From positions 12,685,016 to 12,749,015 of the forward strand of contig OV121098.1 in assembly GCA_921293015.1 (NCBI GenBank): a stretch of DNA of 64,000 nt, read 5' to 3'. Origin of the DNA: Phorcus lineatus. Its lineage: Eukaryota > Mollusca > Gastropoda > Trochida > Trochidae. Shown here in pieces: positions 34,501 through 42,375 of the stretch; within the stretch, counting starts at the first letter, position 1, and every line of letters starts with the position of its first letter. A program made the translations under genes and the position numbers. The notes under the pieces are model-generated. The model was not told the DNA's origin and ran no database searches. It worked only from the letters and a program-made list of their open reading frames with translations.

Positions 34501-36674
34501 GGAAGCGACATTGCCTTCTGGTGATGGGTCTTTGATAGTGTCGACAAGACAGGAGAACGACGACCCTATTGACACAAAACTGGTTCCAACTACCTACTTT
34601 TAGCAAGGATTCTACAATACAACCAAAGTTTCCAAAGGAAAAGGGCAGGGATGAAGGACTAACAATATCCCCGGATTATGTGAGCGAGAATTCGGCTCAG
34701 GTCACAGTCTCCCCGCACAGATGGCTCCGTCAATAATTCGTACACAACCTCTGTTCAAGCTCTTCTCGAGCTTCCATCAGTTTCCCCTGGTGGCAAAATA
34801 TTGCGACATAAACTACCTTGCAATATTTCAGCCAGTGAAAACACCGCATGCATGGATAGTATATTTGTCATCACACAGGCGTATTCAAAGATGCTGTTTC
34901 TAAACAAGGCGAATGTGATGTGTAGATAAGACTAGACTGCGCAAAGTGCATATTAAAATAAAATATAGATTTCTGAAAGTATACGAAAGTATCTGAGGCG
35001 TTTTGAATGATAAAATTTTGAAACGGTGTCACAGATTTCACATCTAATCTTAATTGCATCCAATCAGATTTCTACATTTCGAGACCGTGAAACGCATGAA
35101 TAAGGACAGAGGTTCTATAGGAATATATGACGGAACAACCTCTGTTGGGAGAGAGTGGGCTCGGGTAGGACAGCTTCATTTTGGGGGTTCAAAAGGTAAT
35201 ATTAAAGCAAGTTCTTTGGAAATGTGCTTATCTGAGTGGCTAAAGCTGGTACGTGACATGCATATCTGAGTGGCTAAAGCTGGTACGTGACATGCATATC
35301 TGAGTGACTAAAGCTGGTACGTGACATGCATATCTAAGACATTGTTTCAGGCTTTATATTAGACAGACAAATTCCTTTTTTCGCTCCCCTGCTGTTAATT
35401 TCAGCATTGTGATCAATTTATCGGATGAAAAGATTAATACAGGGGCCTTTTCTACCCTTTACCATCTGTTTTCACGTGCATTGCATGCGAGATAGATTTC
35501 AAATGGATACGTTTTGGAGTCATGATTTTTCAGACGAAAAACAACTTTGTAAGAGTTTCTTCTGAGATGAAGAAACGAATTGCATCCATTGATATGTGTC
35601 AAAGCCTCAATCGAAAGAATCGTAATAACGTGTTCAGAAAAGAAAAGTTACAAATTTCAGTATGCGTTCATTGTCAAAGAAAGTAAAGAATAAATGAAAA
35701 TATGGCGATATCATAATCATATGTGAATTCTCAAGTTTGTGGTTTTTAACATGAAATAATTAAAACAAAGTTACTTTGAGCATGTATCTGTTGATGATAA
35801 TTTGGGCAAACTGACCAAGCCTCAGATACCAACCAAGGTCGCCCGCACTTCGGACACGTTTAACTAGGTGAGGTGAGGTGAGTTGGTGTTTGACGCCGGT
35901 TTCAAGATTATTTCACTTATATCGCGGCTGCTAGTATTATTGCAGGGAGAAAGCCCACAACACCATTGTGGCTATGCATTGCGGTGAAATATGCGAGCAT
36001 CGGCTGGAACTAGCGAACCATGGGTTGTACTCCGCTGAAAGTCAGTGTAACATTGGACCCAAACCTGACTGCATGCAGAACAGTTCTCTACTGCACACAA
36101 AGTTGCCGAGCCCCTGGCGGGATTCGAACCACGAAACTCTTGATCCGAAGCCGAACGCGCTAACCACTTCGCTATCCCGCCCTTCGTTTAACTGGGAGCT
36201 GACGCAATAATCAGTATTGATTCTTCAATCTGCCTTTTACAAAAAGTGCCTTTTCAGCCTGTTTTTTTCATATATTTAATCGATTAACATTTGGTTGACG
36301 GTACCCTTACTGATTTAAGATTTTGAATAGATGCAAATAACAGATGCAAAAAAGAAATGGCGAAATTATTGATTCAATGTAAATGTTGATAAAGTGAGGA
36401 CGCCGCGCCCTGCGAAAACATCAAAGGAGAAAACAAGAAAGAACGCTATTGCTTCCCATCAGTAATATTGTTTTCGTGATTAGTTACGTTTATTTTATAC
36501 ATGTATATATCTGGTTATTTACAGGCATCCAACGTCCCTGGTGCCAGAACACTGTCTGGGCTTGGAAATGCATGTCGAGATCCGCTTGATCGCAAGGTGC
36601 CCTGGTGTTTCACAACAGATTCTGGGAAGAAATGGGAGTTCTGTCCTGTACCTGTATGTACGTTACAGCACTAA
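25257..36674 (+). CDS. Secreted CCP-kringle-CCP-kringle protein, gene 1 (seven exons)
   Basis: Exons 25257-25542, 28497-28561, 29449-29641, 31050-31337, 31871-32053, 32760-32890 and 36525-36674 join in phase into a 431-residue product. Order: signal peptide (about 1-21), Cys-bearing N-terminal module (about 27-70), linker to 117, CCP 1 (C118-C180), kringle 1 (C185-C275), CCP 2 (C281-C337), kringle 2 (C342-C427), then four residues. No protease, transmembrane or GPI segment is seen, so the product is probably extracellular. CCP domains usually bind proteins; kringles bind proteins, often through C-terminal lysines. Every intron has a usable GT-AG pair. I know no named family with this layout and assign no symbol. 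A tandem paralogue follows in the same orientation. Confidence 0.9.
26540..27050 (-). mobile_element. LINE remnant (reverse transcriptase) in gene 1 intron 1
   Basis: Minus-strand pieces read QAGFRSTIDHIF, KGRFYCIFIDFSK, LSPILFITYFNEL and LLYSDNVSSIADS. These match the non-LTR reverse transcriptase motifs QAGFR..S..DHIF, FIDFSKAFD, LSPxLFxxYxNEL and LLYADDxVLLADS. It is broken by stops and frame changes. Part of it (26930-27050) is shared with gene 2 intron 1. Confidence 0.8.
27190..27583. mobile_element. Kolobok-like MITE K1 with TTAA flanks
   Basis: TTAA lies at 27186-27189 and 27584-27587. The ends AGTGACACAGATTATG and, inverted, AGGGACACAGAGTATG pair at 14 of 16 positions. TTAA target duplications with such ends fit Kolobok (or piggyBac) elements. 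The inner block CCATTGTCCTGTTTTTGATCAT recurs in the element at 48198-48665. Confidence 0.65.
28497..28561 (+). CDS. Gene 1 exon 2: 65-bp linker exon
   Basis: It was found by comparing the two copies. TTTGCAG precedes the exon and GTAAGT follows it. It runs from phase 1 to phase 0 and encodes a polar, Cys-free linker (KPDENRPDQSKTLALDAHQV). The same 65-base exon with the same splice signals occurs in gene 2 at 44080-44144. Its length exactly reconciles the phases of exons 1 and 3, which supports it strongly. Confidence 0.78.
28742..29152 (-). mobile_element. MITE family M1, copy B (inverted), gene 1 intron 2
   Basis: Ends CATTCTCTCCCAACAGAGGT and its inverted partner (CTACCTCTGTTGGGCGAGAA) enclose about 410 bp. 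The inside is the reverse complement of copies A, C and D. Gene 2 intron 2 lacks it. Confidence 0.75.
29449..29641 (+). CDS. Gene 1 exon 3: CCP/sushi domain 1
   Basis: The exon runs from phase 0 to phase 1, 193 bp. It has the four-Cys sushi pattern: C118, C148 (IEYDC), C167 (EALC) and C180 (MIC), with W173 before the last Cys and the usual G-x-x-V-x-Y-x-C strand. The acceptor is CCAATGCAG and the donor is GTGAGT after ATTTGCATGC. Confidence 0.9.
29711..29756. repeat. Perfect 16-bp-arm hairpin in gene 1 intron 3
   Basis: TTGAAGAAGAACGAAT (29711-29726) is the exact reverse complement of 29741-29756, with a 14-base loop. Confidence 0.9.
30054..30190 (+). mobile_element. Foldback MITE family F1, copy in gene 1 intron 3
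   Basis: CATACTATGTTAACGACA, GTCGTGCCTAAATATCGC, CACTCGCTCTCGCTCGG and AAGTCACTCGTGTCG match in order the reverse complement of 62575-62745. Confidence 0.6.
31050..31337 (+). CDS. Gene 1 exon 4: kringle domain 1
   Basis: This is a whole kringle in one phase 1-1 exon of 288 bp. The canonical six cysteines are C185, C213, C247, C258, C270 and C275, with [16 protein letters not shown] and RWSYCDIPKC as kringle signatures. Two extra cysteines form a CSGC motif (C234, C237) in the middle loop. At the site where plasminogen-type kringles have Asp-x-Asp the sequence is H-Y-E, so classical lysine binding is doubtful. The donor is GTGCGT, weaker than GTAAGT in gene 2. Confidence 0.92.
31871..32053 (+). 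CDS. Gene 1 exon 5: CCP/sushi domain 2
   Basis: This is a phase 1-1 exon of 183 bp encoding a compact sushi domain: C281 (NCARPP), C308 region (TYRCHKD), C324 region (VSICDME), W and C337 (LLCA). ARPPNLSYAP matches the usual proline-rich start of CCP modules. It is the best conserved exon between the two genes, with about three amino-acid differences over 60 residues. Confidence 0.9.
32586..32735 (+). mobile_element. 5S rRNA-derived SINE-like sequence in gene 1 intron 5
   Basis: AGTGAAGTTAAGCATCATCT followed by GGCGTGGCT and GGATGGGTGGGTTACC resembles the internal control region of 5S rRNA: the A box with GAAGTTAAGCA, the intermediate element with GGATGGGT, then the C box. Flanks do not form the rest of a 5S gene, so this is a 5S-derived SINE or pseudogene. 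It ends about 25 bases before exon 6. Confidence 0.55.
32760..32890 (+). CDS. Gene 1 exon 6: kringle domain 2, N-terminal half
   Basis: This phase 1-0 exon of 131 bp encodes the first part of a kringle (KCFYFDRDQWRKAVYIGN, then [17 protein letters not shown]). It includes the first two kringle cysteines, the C-Q-R-W motif and the conserved His. The acceptor is TTGTATTCAG and the donor is GTATGT. Confidence 0.9.
33650..33930 (-). mobile_element. Tc1-like transposase 3' end, gene 1 intron 6
   Basis: The minus strand reads LEDMNPIEHLWDFINRGHVN, the DLNPIEHLWD block of Tc1 transposases, followed by an eroded tail with stops (GGYTRY). Only the C-terminal part is present. Confidence 0.7.
34708..35160 (+). 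mobile_element. MITE family M1, copy C, gene 1 intron 6
   Basis: It runs from a worn left end (GGCTCCGTCAATAATTCGTA) to a right end reading GACGGAACAACCTCTGTTGG, with the shared internal blocks CAATATTTCAGCCAGTG and TTTTGAAACGGTGTC. Confidence 0.75.
35229..35337 (+). repeat. 34-bp tandem repeat, three copies
   Basis: The unit TATCTGAGTGGCTAAAGC plus TGGTACGTGACATGCA is repeated three times with one difference, then breaks off. Confidence 0.9.
35866..36184 (-). mobile_element. tRNA-derived SINE, full-length copy, gene 1 intron 6
   Basis: Read on the minus strand it starts with a tRNA-like head (GCGGGATAGCGAAGTGGTTA, then GGTTCGAATCCCGCC) carrying A-box-like and B-box-like promoter words. A 230-bp body follows and it ends in CTCACCTCACC. 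The same 9-bp word CGTTTAACT flanks both sides (35857-35865 and 36185-36193), a target duplication. Further copies: 51071-51319, 51801-54474 (interrupted) and 57050-57288. Confidence 0.88.
36525..36674 (+). CDS. Gene 1 exon 7: kringle domain 2, C-terminal half and stop
   Basis: The exon starts in phase 0 after TTTACAG and ends at TAA, 150 bp. It encodes the last four kringle cysteines (NACRDP, VPWCFTT, WEFCPVPVC). The position of the lysine-binding Asp-x-Asp reads L-D-R. Only four residues follow the last cysteine. The 3.6-kb intron before it holds Tc1 debris, a MITE and a SINE. Confidence 0.92.
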   Translation, partial: ASNVPGARTLSGLGNACRDPLDRKVPWCFTTDSGKKWEFCPVPVCTLQH

Positions 36675-37720
36675 ACAACAGAGATTACGCTATTCAAGAT
36701 TAAGTGGAAGAGTTGTCTTATGTAACATGACATATCCAGGAATGAAACGGTTTATGGTATAATTGTACCCTTTTGTTGGTATTTGAAATTTTACTATCAG
36801 CTTTGTCAGTATTATGTACTTTAATAATTGTTGATCTGTGAAATTCAACTTTGCAGCAATGTTGTTCATTACAACATCTGGAACCTTTAGTCGATGACAT
36901 ATTTTCAAATTATCAAAATATGAAAATATCTAAATAAATGAAACTACTTTTTAAAAGGTATGTTCTTCAACAACTTTGGCCATGGTTTCTTGAACAAGTT
37001 AGTAAATGATTTAGTTGCTATTTATATGATTTTTCATGACGTGAGTTATTGTTTTGTTTTACTTATCCTAAAGTTCTCACCGCATCTCATTTACTAACTT
37101 TTAAGATGAAGCGGTTAAATTTTCTCCATTCTGTACATATGCTGTCATTCCCCAGCACTTTCTGAGCCATGTCCGCTTTTGGTAAATCATTTTCTCAAAT
37201 TATCTTCCCTTTTTCAGCAAATGTGACTATTGTTTGCAGGGAAAGTTTACCTATTGTTGCGAAGATTGGCTCCCGATTTTATATTGTTTTGTCAAGAAGA
37301 CTCATGTGCGCAGTGTAGAGTAGAATATATTTTTATTTCCCCAAAACATATGGAATTGACTAATGTTTTAGTAAACTTCCTCACAGATTGATAACTTCGA
37401 TTGCACCCAACAAAGCGCCTTCATTTCTATCTGAGAAAGTGCTCGAATCAAAACAGAGATTAGCATAGGATAATACGTTAGCACTCTGAGAGGAAGGAAT
37501 AATGTGCTGTTGGAAAAACATCTCTATTGTATATTTCTTGTTCTGTATTTTGTAATACATTCCTGAAATATTTTATCTGACGACATCTGTTTTCACAGAT
37601 AGAGGTAGATAAACAGGAAAAGAAGGGCAGGGTGGTCTGAGTAAGAAATGAGAGGAACAGTTGTTTAGAGTGTGAAACTAATGGTTTGAACGCTATAAAT
37701 GTTTTTGTAATAAAATACAA
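36675..37720 (+). promoter_or_regulatory. Gene 1 3' UTR with poly(A) signal
   Basis: AATAAA lies at 37709-37714 inside a block (TGTTTTTGTAATAAAATACA) shared with gene 2, where it lies only 115 bases after the stop. In gene 1 it lies about 1 kb after the stop, so the 3' region has gained DNA or gene 2 has lost it. No other gene is seen here. Confidence 0.55.
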
Positions 37721-37799
37721 AAATGCCTTCTTGTGTATATTTTTACATTTTGATGGTTGTCTCTTTTGTAAGTTCAGCAACTTCACAAGGAAATGGTGA

Positions 37800-38420
37800 T
37801 ATGATATATGATTCATTTTAACATGGCCTGGGCCCTAAATACATTGATTATTGCTTTACTTAATTCATTCTTTGGAGGAACGGATAATTTCAGAAATACT
37901 ACATGTCTACTTCCTGACAGCATAATGTGACGATATTTTTATAATTTGAGGATAACAGGTTTATGCTAAAATTGCAGAGATTCAGCAAACAGTTAAAGAG
38001 TCATGGAATCTTAATTATTTATAGTGAAGGTATGTAATTACATTTTCGGCTATTTTGAACAATTCGTGAATTACTTATACCTGTGGCTATATACAATCTA
38101 AATAATATCAAATCAATGATATTCTCACTTGTCTTAAATTTTGTTGTCAATTGTCACTCACATCTGATCTGACAGAAATCTGTAGAGATCCGCGTCCCTA
38201 AGAAGTTGTATTATTTCCTTTTACCATCGTGCTTTGCAATTTCCGAAAGTTACCATGGGTTTAAACTGTGCTTTCCTCAGTAACATTTGGAAAAGCGTAA
38301 TCAGCTAAATCGCTGAAATTTTCCACAGGTTTAAAATACCACTGTGCTCACGACGTCCTCTATCGCTAACCTGCATGAACACAGCGAAATACACCAATAC
38401 TTGTGTACTGTTGCACAAAT
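37800..38420. other. No gene seen
   Basis: Intergenic DNA after duplication unit 1, with no coding character. Confidence 0.5.
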
Positions 38421-39430
38421 ATACACTCAAAGCCATTAAAAACGCACCTTCAAGTTCAAAGTTTATTTACTGCAAGAACTTTTAACAGATGAACATAACA
38501 ATTGACAAAATCGAGATAACAAGCATCTTTTGATAACTTCAAGAAAGAATTCACTATAAATTCAACAAAGAGAAACGAGAAACCATGAAACAAACCTGAT
38601 ATCAGCTGAAAAATATAGTGGGTATGTCCATCCTGAGCTCCTACATATGCCTGAAGTCGCTTTGCCATGGACTTGCACAGATATCTCACTACACACTGTT
38701 TGTCAACGATTTTGGAGAACCTGTACCAACTGTGCAATAGTTTGTGGTCGCGCGGTTTGAGTTCGAACCAATCGTCAAATAAAAACAAAGTTGTTTCATT
38801 GGGTACTGAATGGGAGACATAGCGGGCCAATCCATAACATGGACATGATTATTAATCAGAAAGTCTCTTGTTTACCTGCCAGTGTTGGTCGGGCGTTGTC
38901 ATGCTCGAAAAACATCTGTCGATGGACGCCATGTTGAGCCAACAATGGAAGCAACACTGGATGAAGGATGGCGTCAACATAACGCTGTGTAATGAGATTG
39001 CCTTGGACCACCACCAACTAGGATAGGCAGTCGATGTTGATGGCGTCACCTGACGCCACCTCCCCGAACCCAATCCCTTTCCTGCACGGAATTGCGAGCA
39101 AAGCGTTCATGCTGACGACGGTAGATAGGGTGTCGTCCATCAGGAAAACTGAGTTTGAATTGGGATTCATCTGAGAAGATGACATTTCACCATGGTGTGT
39201 TGTGAAGATACCCCAGATTTGCGACCCATCGCTTTCCGGCAAGTCGATGACAATGCAAAAGAATTGGCACTTGGTATGGTCGACGGCAGCATTACACAAG
39301 AGCAACCAGGCCGCTTCGGACTGTTTAAGGACTTATCTGTCATATCATAGATGAGTGATAGATGAGTACAGCTTATCCATTTTCTTTGAACATTGATATC
39401 ATTTGTAGACATTGCCTTAGCTAATTGTTT
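38420..39430 (-). mobile_element. Tc1-like transposon, decayed, between the two kringle genes
   Basis: The minus strand reads, over several frames, VIFSDESQFKLSFPDGR (first catalytic Asp region), LVVVQGNLITQRYVDAILHP, MFFEHDNARPT (second Asp region) and DWPAMSPIQYPMKQL, where Tc1 has SPDLNPIEHLW. The last catalytic Glu reads as Lys. At least three frame changes and several stops show it is dead. A possible terminal repeat (AAAGCCATTAAAAACGCA) lies near 38435. Confidence 0.8.
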
Positions 39431-40363
39431 TCAAAATAATCCTTATCGAAAGTTTGTTCACTTACCCCTGTACTCTTGTATATCATGTGTTCAGTTTAAA
39501 CATAAATAAAATAACTTCAGCAGAATTGACGAAAATTTATCCATTGTCTCTCGAGCAAAACTGTTGGCATGATGAATAAGGCAGGACAAAAAATAATTCT
39601 GATTTCTTTAAATTTTTATTAAGATATTTCATATTGACAATCCGTGAAAACAAAAGCACAATCACTGCAAAGGAGTAAACATGATTTGTGTTTAAAGCTG
39701 CTGATCACCCCTCGTCACTTTAATTACCTGCCAAAACTGTTGTGGTTTAATGTTGGGCATGATATATGAGTGCGTTAACTACCTCGGATCTCTGCTTTCG
39801 TATTGAAAACTTTACTTGTTTCTTGATTTTCAAGTCTACTATGCCTCAAAGTCATTTGCATTAGGATACACAGGTAAGTGAACAAACCTTCGGTATGCAG
39901 ATGTATATGTATGGATAATTATTTTTACTAAACTTTAATTTTGAGGAAAATATATATGTGTGGGAGAGTATTGCATATAATTACTTGACGTCATTTGAAA
40001 GTAAGAGAGACTCATTAGAAACGCATTAAAACTCCAAATTACCTATTGTTCTGATTTTATTTCACCCAACAAAAGTTCCAGTGGGTAAGATAATGTTTCT
40101 AGATATTTTTACGTATCAAAACCCTTGCGCTGCCCTGCAAATAATATGCTCCTCTCTATTCTTACAGTAAACTGATAATTGGATGCCTTTTCGTTTTTTG
40201 TTCGTATTTTCATTAATCATATTTATTAAAAACATTATTTTGTTTTATGGCTAGCAAGGTTTTATTTGAAAAAAAACCGTTAAAAATATTTTTTAACTTT
40301 TTTCACTCTAGTCATGAATCTTTGTTGCTATATTTGAATATTCCCCTTACAAATTATTTCATA
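39431..40363. other. No gene seen
   Basis: AT-rich spacer between Tc1 debris and the 47-bp array. Confidence 0.5.
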
Positions 40364-40920
40364 CCATTTAAATCAATAATCAGTGCAGTAACATCGAGAA
40401 TTCTTTACTACCATTTAAATCAATAATCAGTGCAGTAGCATCGACAATTCTTTACTACCATTTAAATCAATAATCAGTGCAGTAACATCAATAATTCTTT
40501 ACTACCATTTAAATCAATAATCAGTGAAGTAACATCAATAATTCTTTACTACCATTTAAATCAATAATCAGTGCAGTAACATCAATAATTCTTTACTACC
40601 ATTTAAATCAATAATCAGTGCAGTAACATCGATAATTCTTTACTACCATTTATATCATTAATCAGTGCAGTAACATCGAGAATGCTTTACTACCATTTAA
40701 ATCAATAATCAGTGCAGTAATCTCAATAATTCTTTACTACCATTTAAATCAATAATCAGTGGAGTAACATCAAGAATTCTTTACTACCATTTAAATCAAT
40801 AATCAGTGCAGTAACATCAAGAATTCTTTACTACCATTTAAATCAATAATCAGTGCATTTCCATCAAGAATTCTTTACTACCACTTAAATCAATAATCAG
40901 TGCAGTAATCTCAATAATCT
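40364..40920 (+). repeat. 47-bp satellite-like array, about 12 units
   Basis: The unit TACCATTTAAATCAATAATC plus AGTGCAGTAACATCAATAAT plus TCTTTAC repeats every 47 bases with few differences between units. It lies about 1.2 kb upstream of the gene 2 start and has no counterpart upstream of gene 1. Confidence 0.95.
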
Positions 40921-42035
40921 TATTCGTCTTGTATGCAATATGTTTAAAACATTATCAACAACTTTAGGTTTATGACTAACCCAACAACAGCTTGAAAGGG
41001 TCATCGTAATCAGCTTTTGGTAAGCAACTTTGTAAACAGGAAGTGCATTCCTCAAAACTTATTAAACTTTGGGGACAATATGAGAACAATATCATCCGTC
41101 AGATGAGCAAGTTTTCGGCTTGTTTGTTGATTTTTGTTTTTTAAATACCTTACTTTTTATTGATTTTAAAGGTTGAAGCTATGAGCATGACGATTAGCAT
41201 GCGTGTGCTTAAGAACCATTATCATTAAAATGAATAAGTGATTTTCGTTAATTGGAAGTCTTTCCGCTTTCATTCTTCATTTACAATTACATACTGCTTC
41301 AGCTTGTAAACTGATTTTGTTAATATACATTATGGATGATTTGCAAATTTAAAAAGGGCACTAGCTCTTTTTTTTCTTCAAAAATAATATTTCTCAAAAT
41401 TTTCCTCGATAAACATTAGTTTATGCCAAATGTATTATATAAAGATAGTCAAAGCAATTCATTACTCAACATCTTCAACCGAAGTCGTAGTGGAAATCAA
41501 GTTAAAACCACTGGCTATCTTTGTGTGAACATCAATTAAGATAGGGATAGATAATACAACAGCATAGCTTAACCAATCAATGTCCATTCGTTTGAAAAGT
41601 GCTTCTATTGATTTTTTTTAGTTTGTCCTTGCAATTGGAAACGTTTATCTTAATTTTTACGTGATCAAATTATCTATTTTTATTTCAAATTGCTACTGCC
41701 GCTTTAATGTTAAAAGCATCAATAGTCATGTTTCTGCATTTGCAAAACTTCACTTACATTTACATATTTCATTACAGATTTCCATCTCTTTAAAGAGAAA
41801 ATTAGTTGTCTTCTTCAACGTTTGACAAATTGCTTGCTCTTTATCATTCATTTGATTTATTTATTAGTCTATTTGTGTAAGGCAAACAAAGATATGTTTG
41901 CGTATCATGAGAATCAACAAGCACATTTTCTATTTTAAATCAACAGTTTCATCATTAAGGATATATGTCGCCTGATGCCCTAAGATAGGATTATCTTTCC
42001 AAAAGAACAACAATCCTGTAAAGTTAAATTGTTTT

Positions 42036-42101
42036 ATTTATATAATATGTAAAGAAATACATTATTCTTGGGACCTTGGGACACACTGTATTCCGACACC
42101 A
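42036..42101 (+). promoter_or_regulatory. Candidate core promoter and leader of gene 2
   Basis: A TATA-like box (TTTATATAATATG, about 42037-42049) lies some 55-60 bases before the ATG at 42102, matching the spacing in gene 1. The 47-bp satellite ends about 1.1 kb upstream of it. Confidence 0.45.
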
Positions 42102-42375
42102 ATGTCTAAGATTGTACTTGGAGTTGTGATCCTATTGGAAGGTGTCTGGCAGGTGCGTGGTCAGCCATGTGGTCCGAAGCTGTGTGAAGCACTTTATCAG
42201 AGGCATAGAGACTGTCCAGCTAAAACATTTAGAATGATACAATTAGCATGTAAACTAAACATGAAAATATCTACTATGAATCGTAGCTGTCTTATTTCAC
42301 AAGAAGGTGACGTGGAAAGGTTTCCTGCAATGAAATCTAGTCAAAGAAAGAACACTTCAAATTCAAGGGATCCAG
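42102..42375 (+). CDS. Gene 2 exon 1: signal peptide and N-terminal Cys module
   Basis: The signal peptide is [20 protein letters not shown]. The five cysteines of the N-terminal module are kept in the gene 1 spacing ([30 protein letters not shown]), but most residues between them differ. The exon ends in phase 1 at GTAACT after the shared NSRDP. Confidence 0.87.

Larger units (their letters stand above)
24030..37800 (+). repeat. Tandem segmental duplication, unit 1 (gene 1 with flanks)
   Basis: Sequence from about 24030 matches, in order, sequence from about 41440. It starts with a block around AGTCGTAGTGGAAAT and continues through the promoter, all seven exons, parts of every intron and the poly(A) region. 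Homology fades near 37800, just beyond the shared block after AATAAAATACAAAAATGCC. The unit is about 13.8 kb. Ends are judged by eye and are good to perhaps 100 bases. Confidence 0.8.

Noticed and set aside
35866-36184. A true tRNA gene at the SINE head
   Set aside because: The head has promoter-like A and B words but is continuous with the SINE body, has target repeats and does not form a clean cloverleaf by eye.
35968-36210. An 80-codon frame, and similar minus-strand frames at 50896-51213 and 54257-54451
   Set aside because: All fall inside the SINE body; they are by-products of that repeat.
40364-40920. A CRISPR-like array
   Set aside because: The 47-bp units are contiguous with no variable spacers, in a eukaryotic genome; this is a minisatellite.
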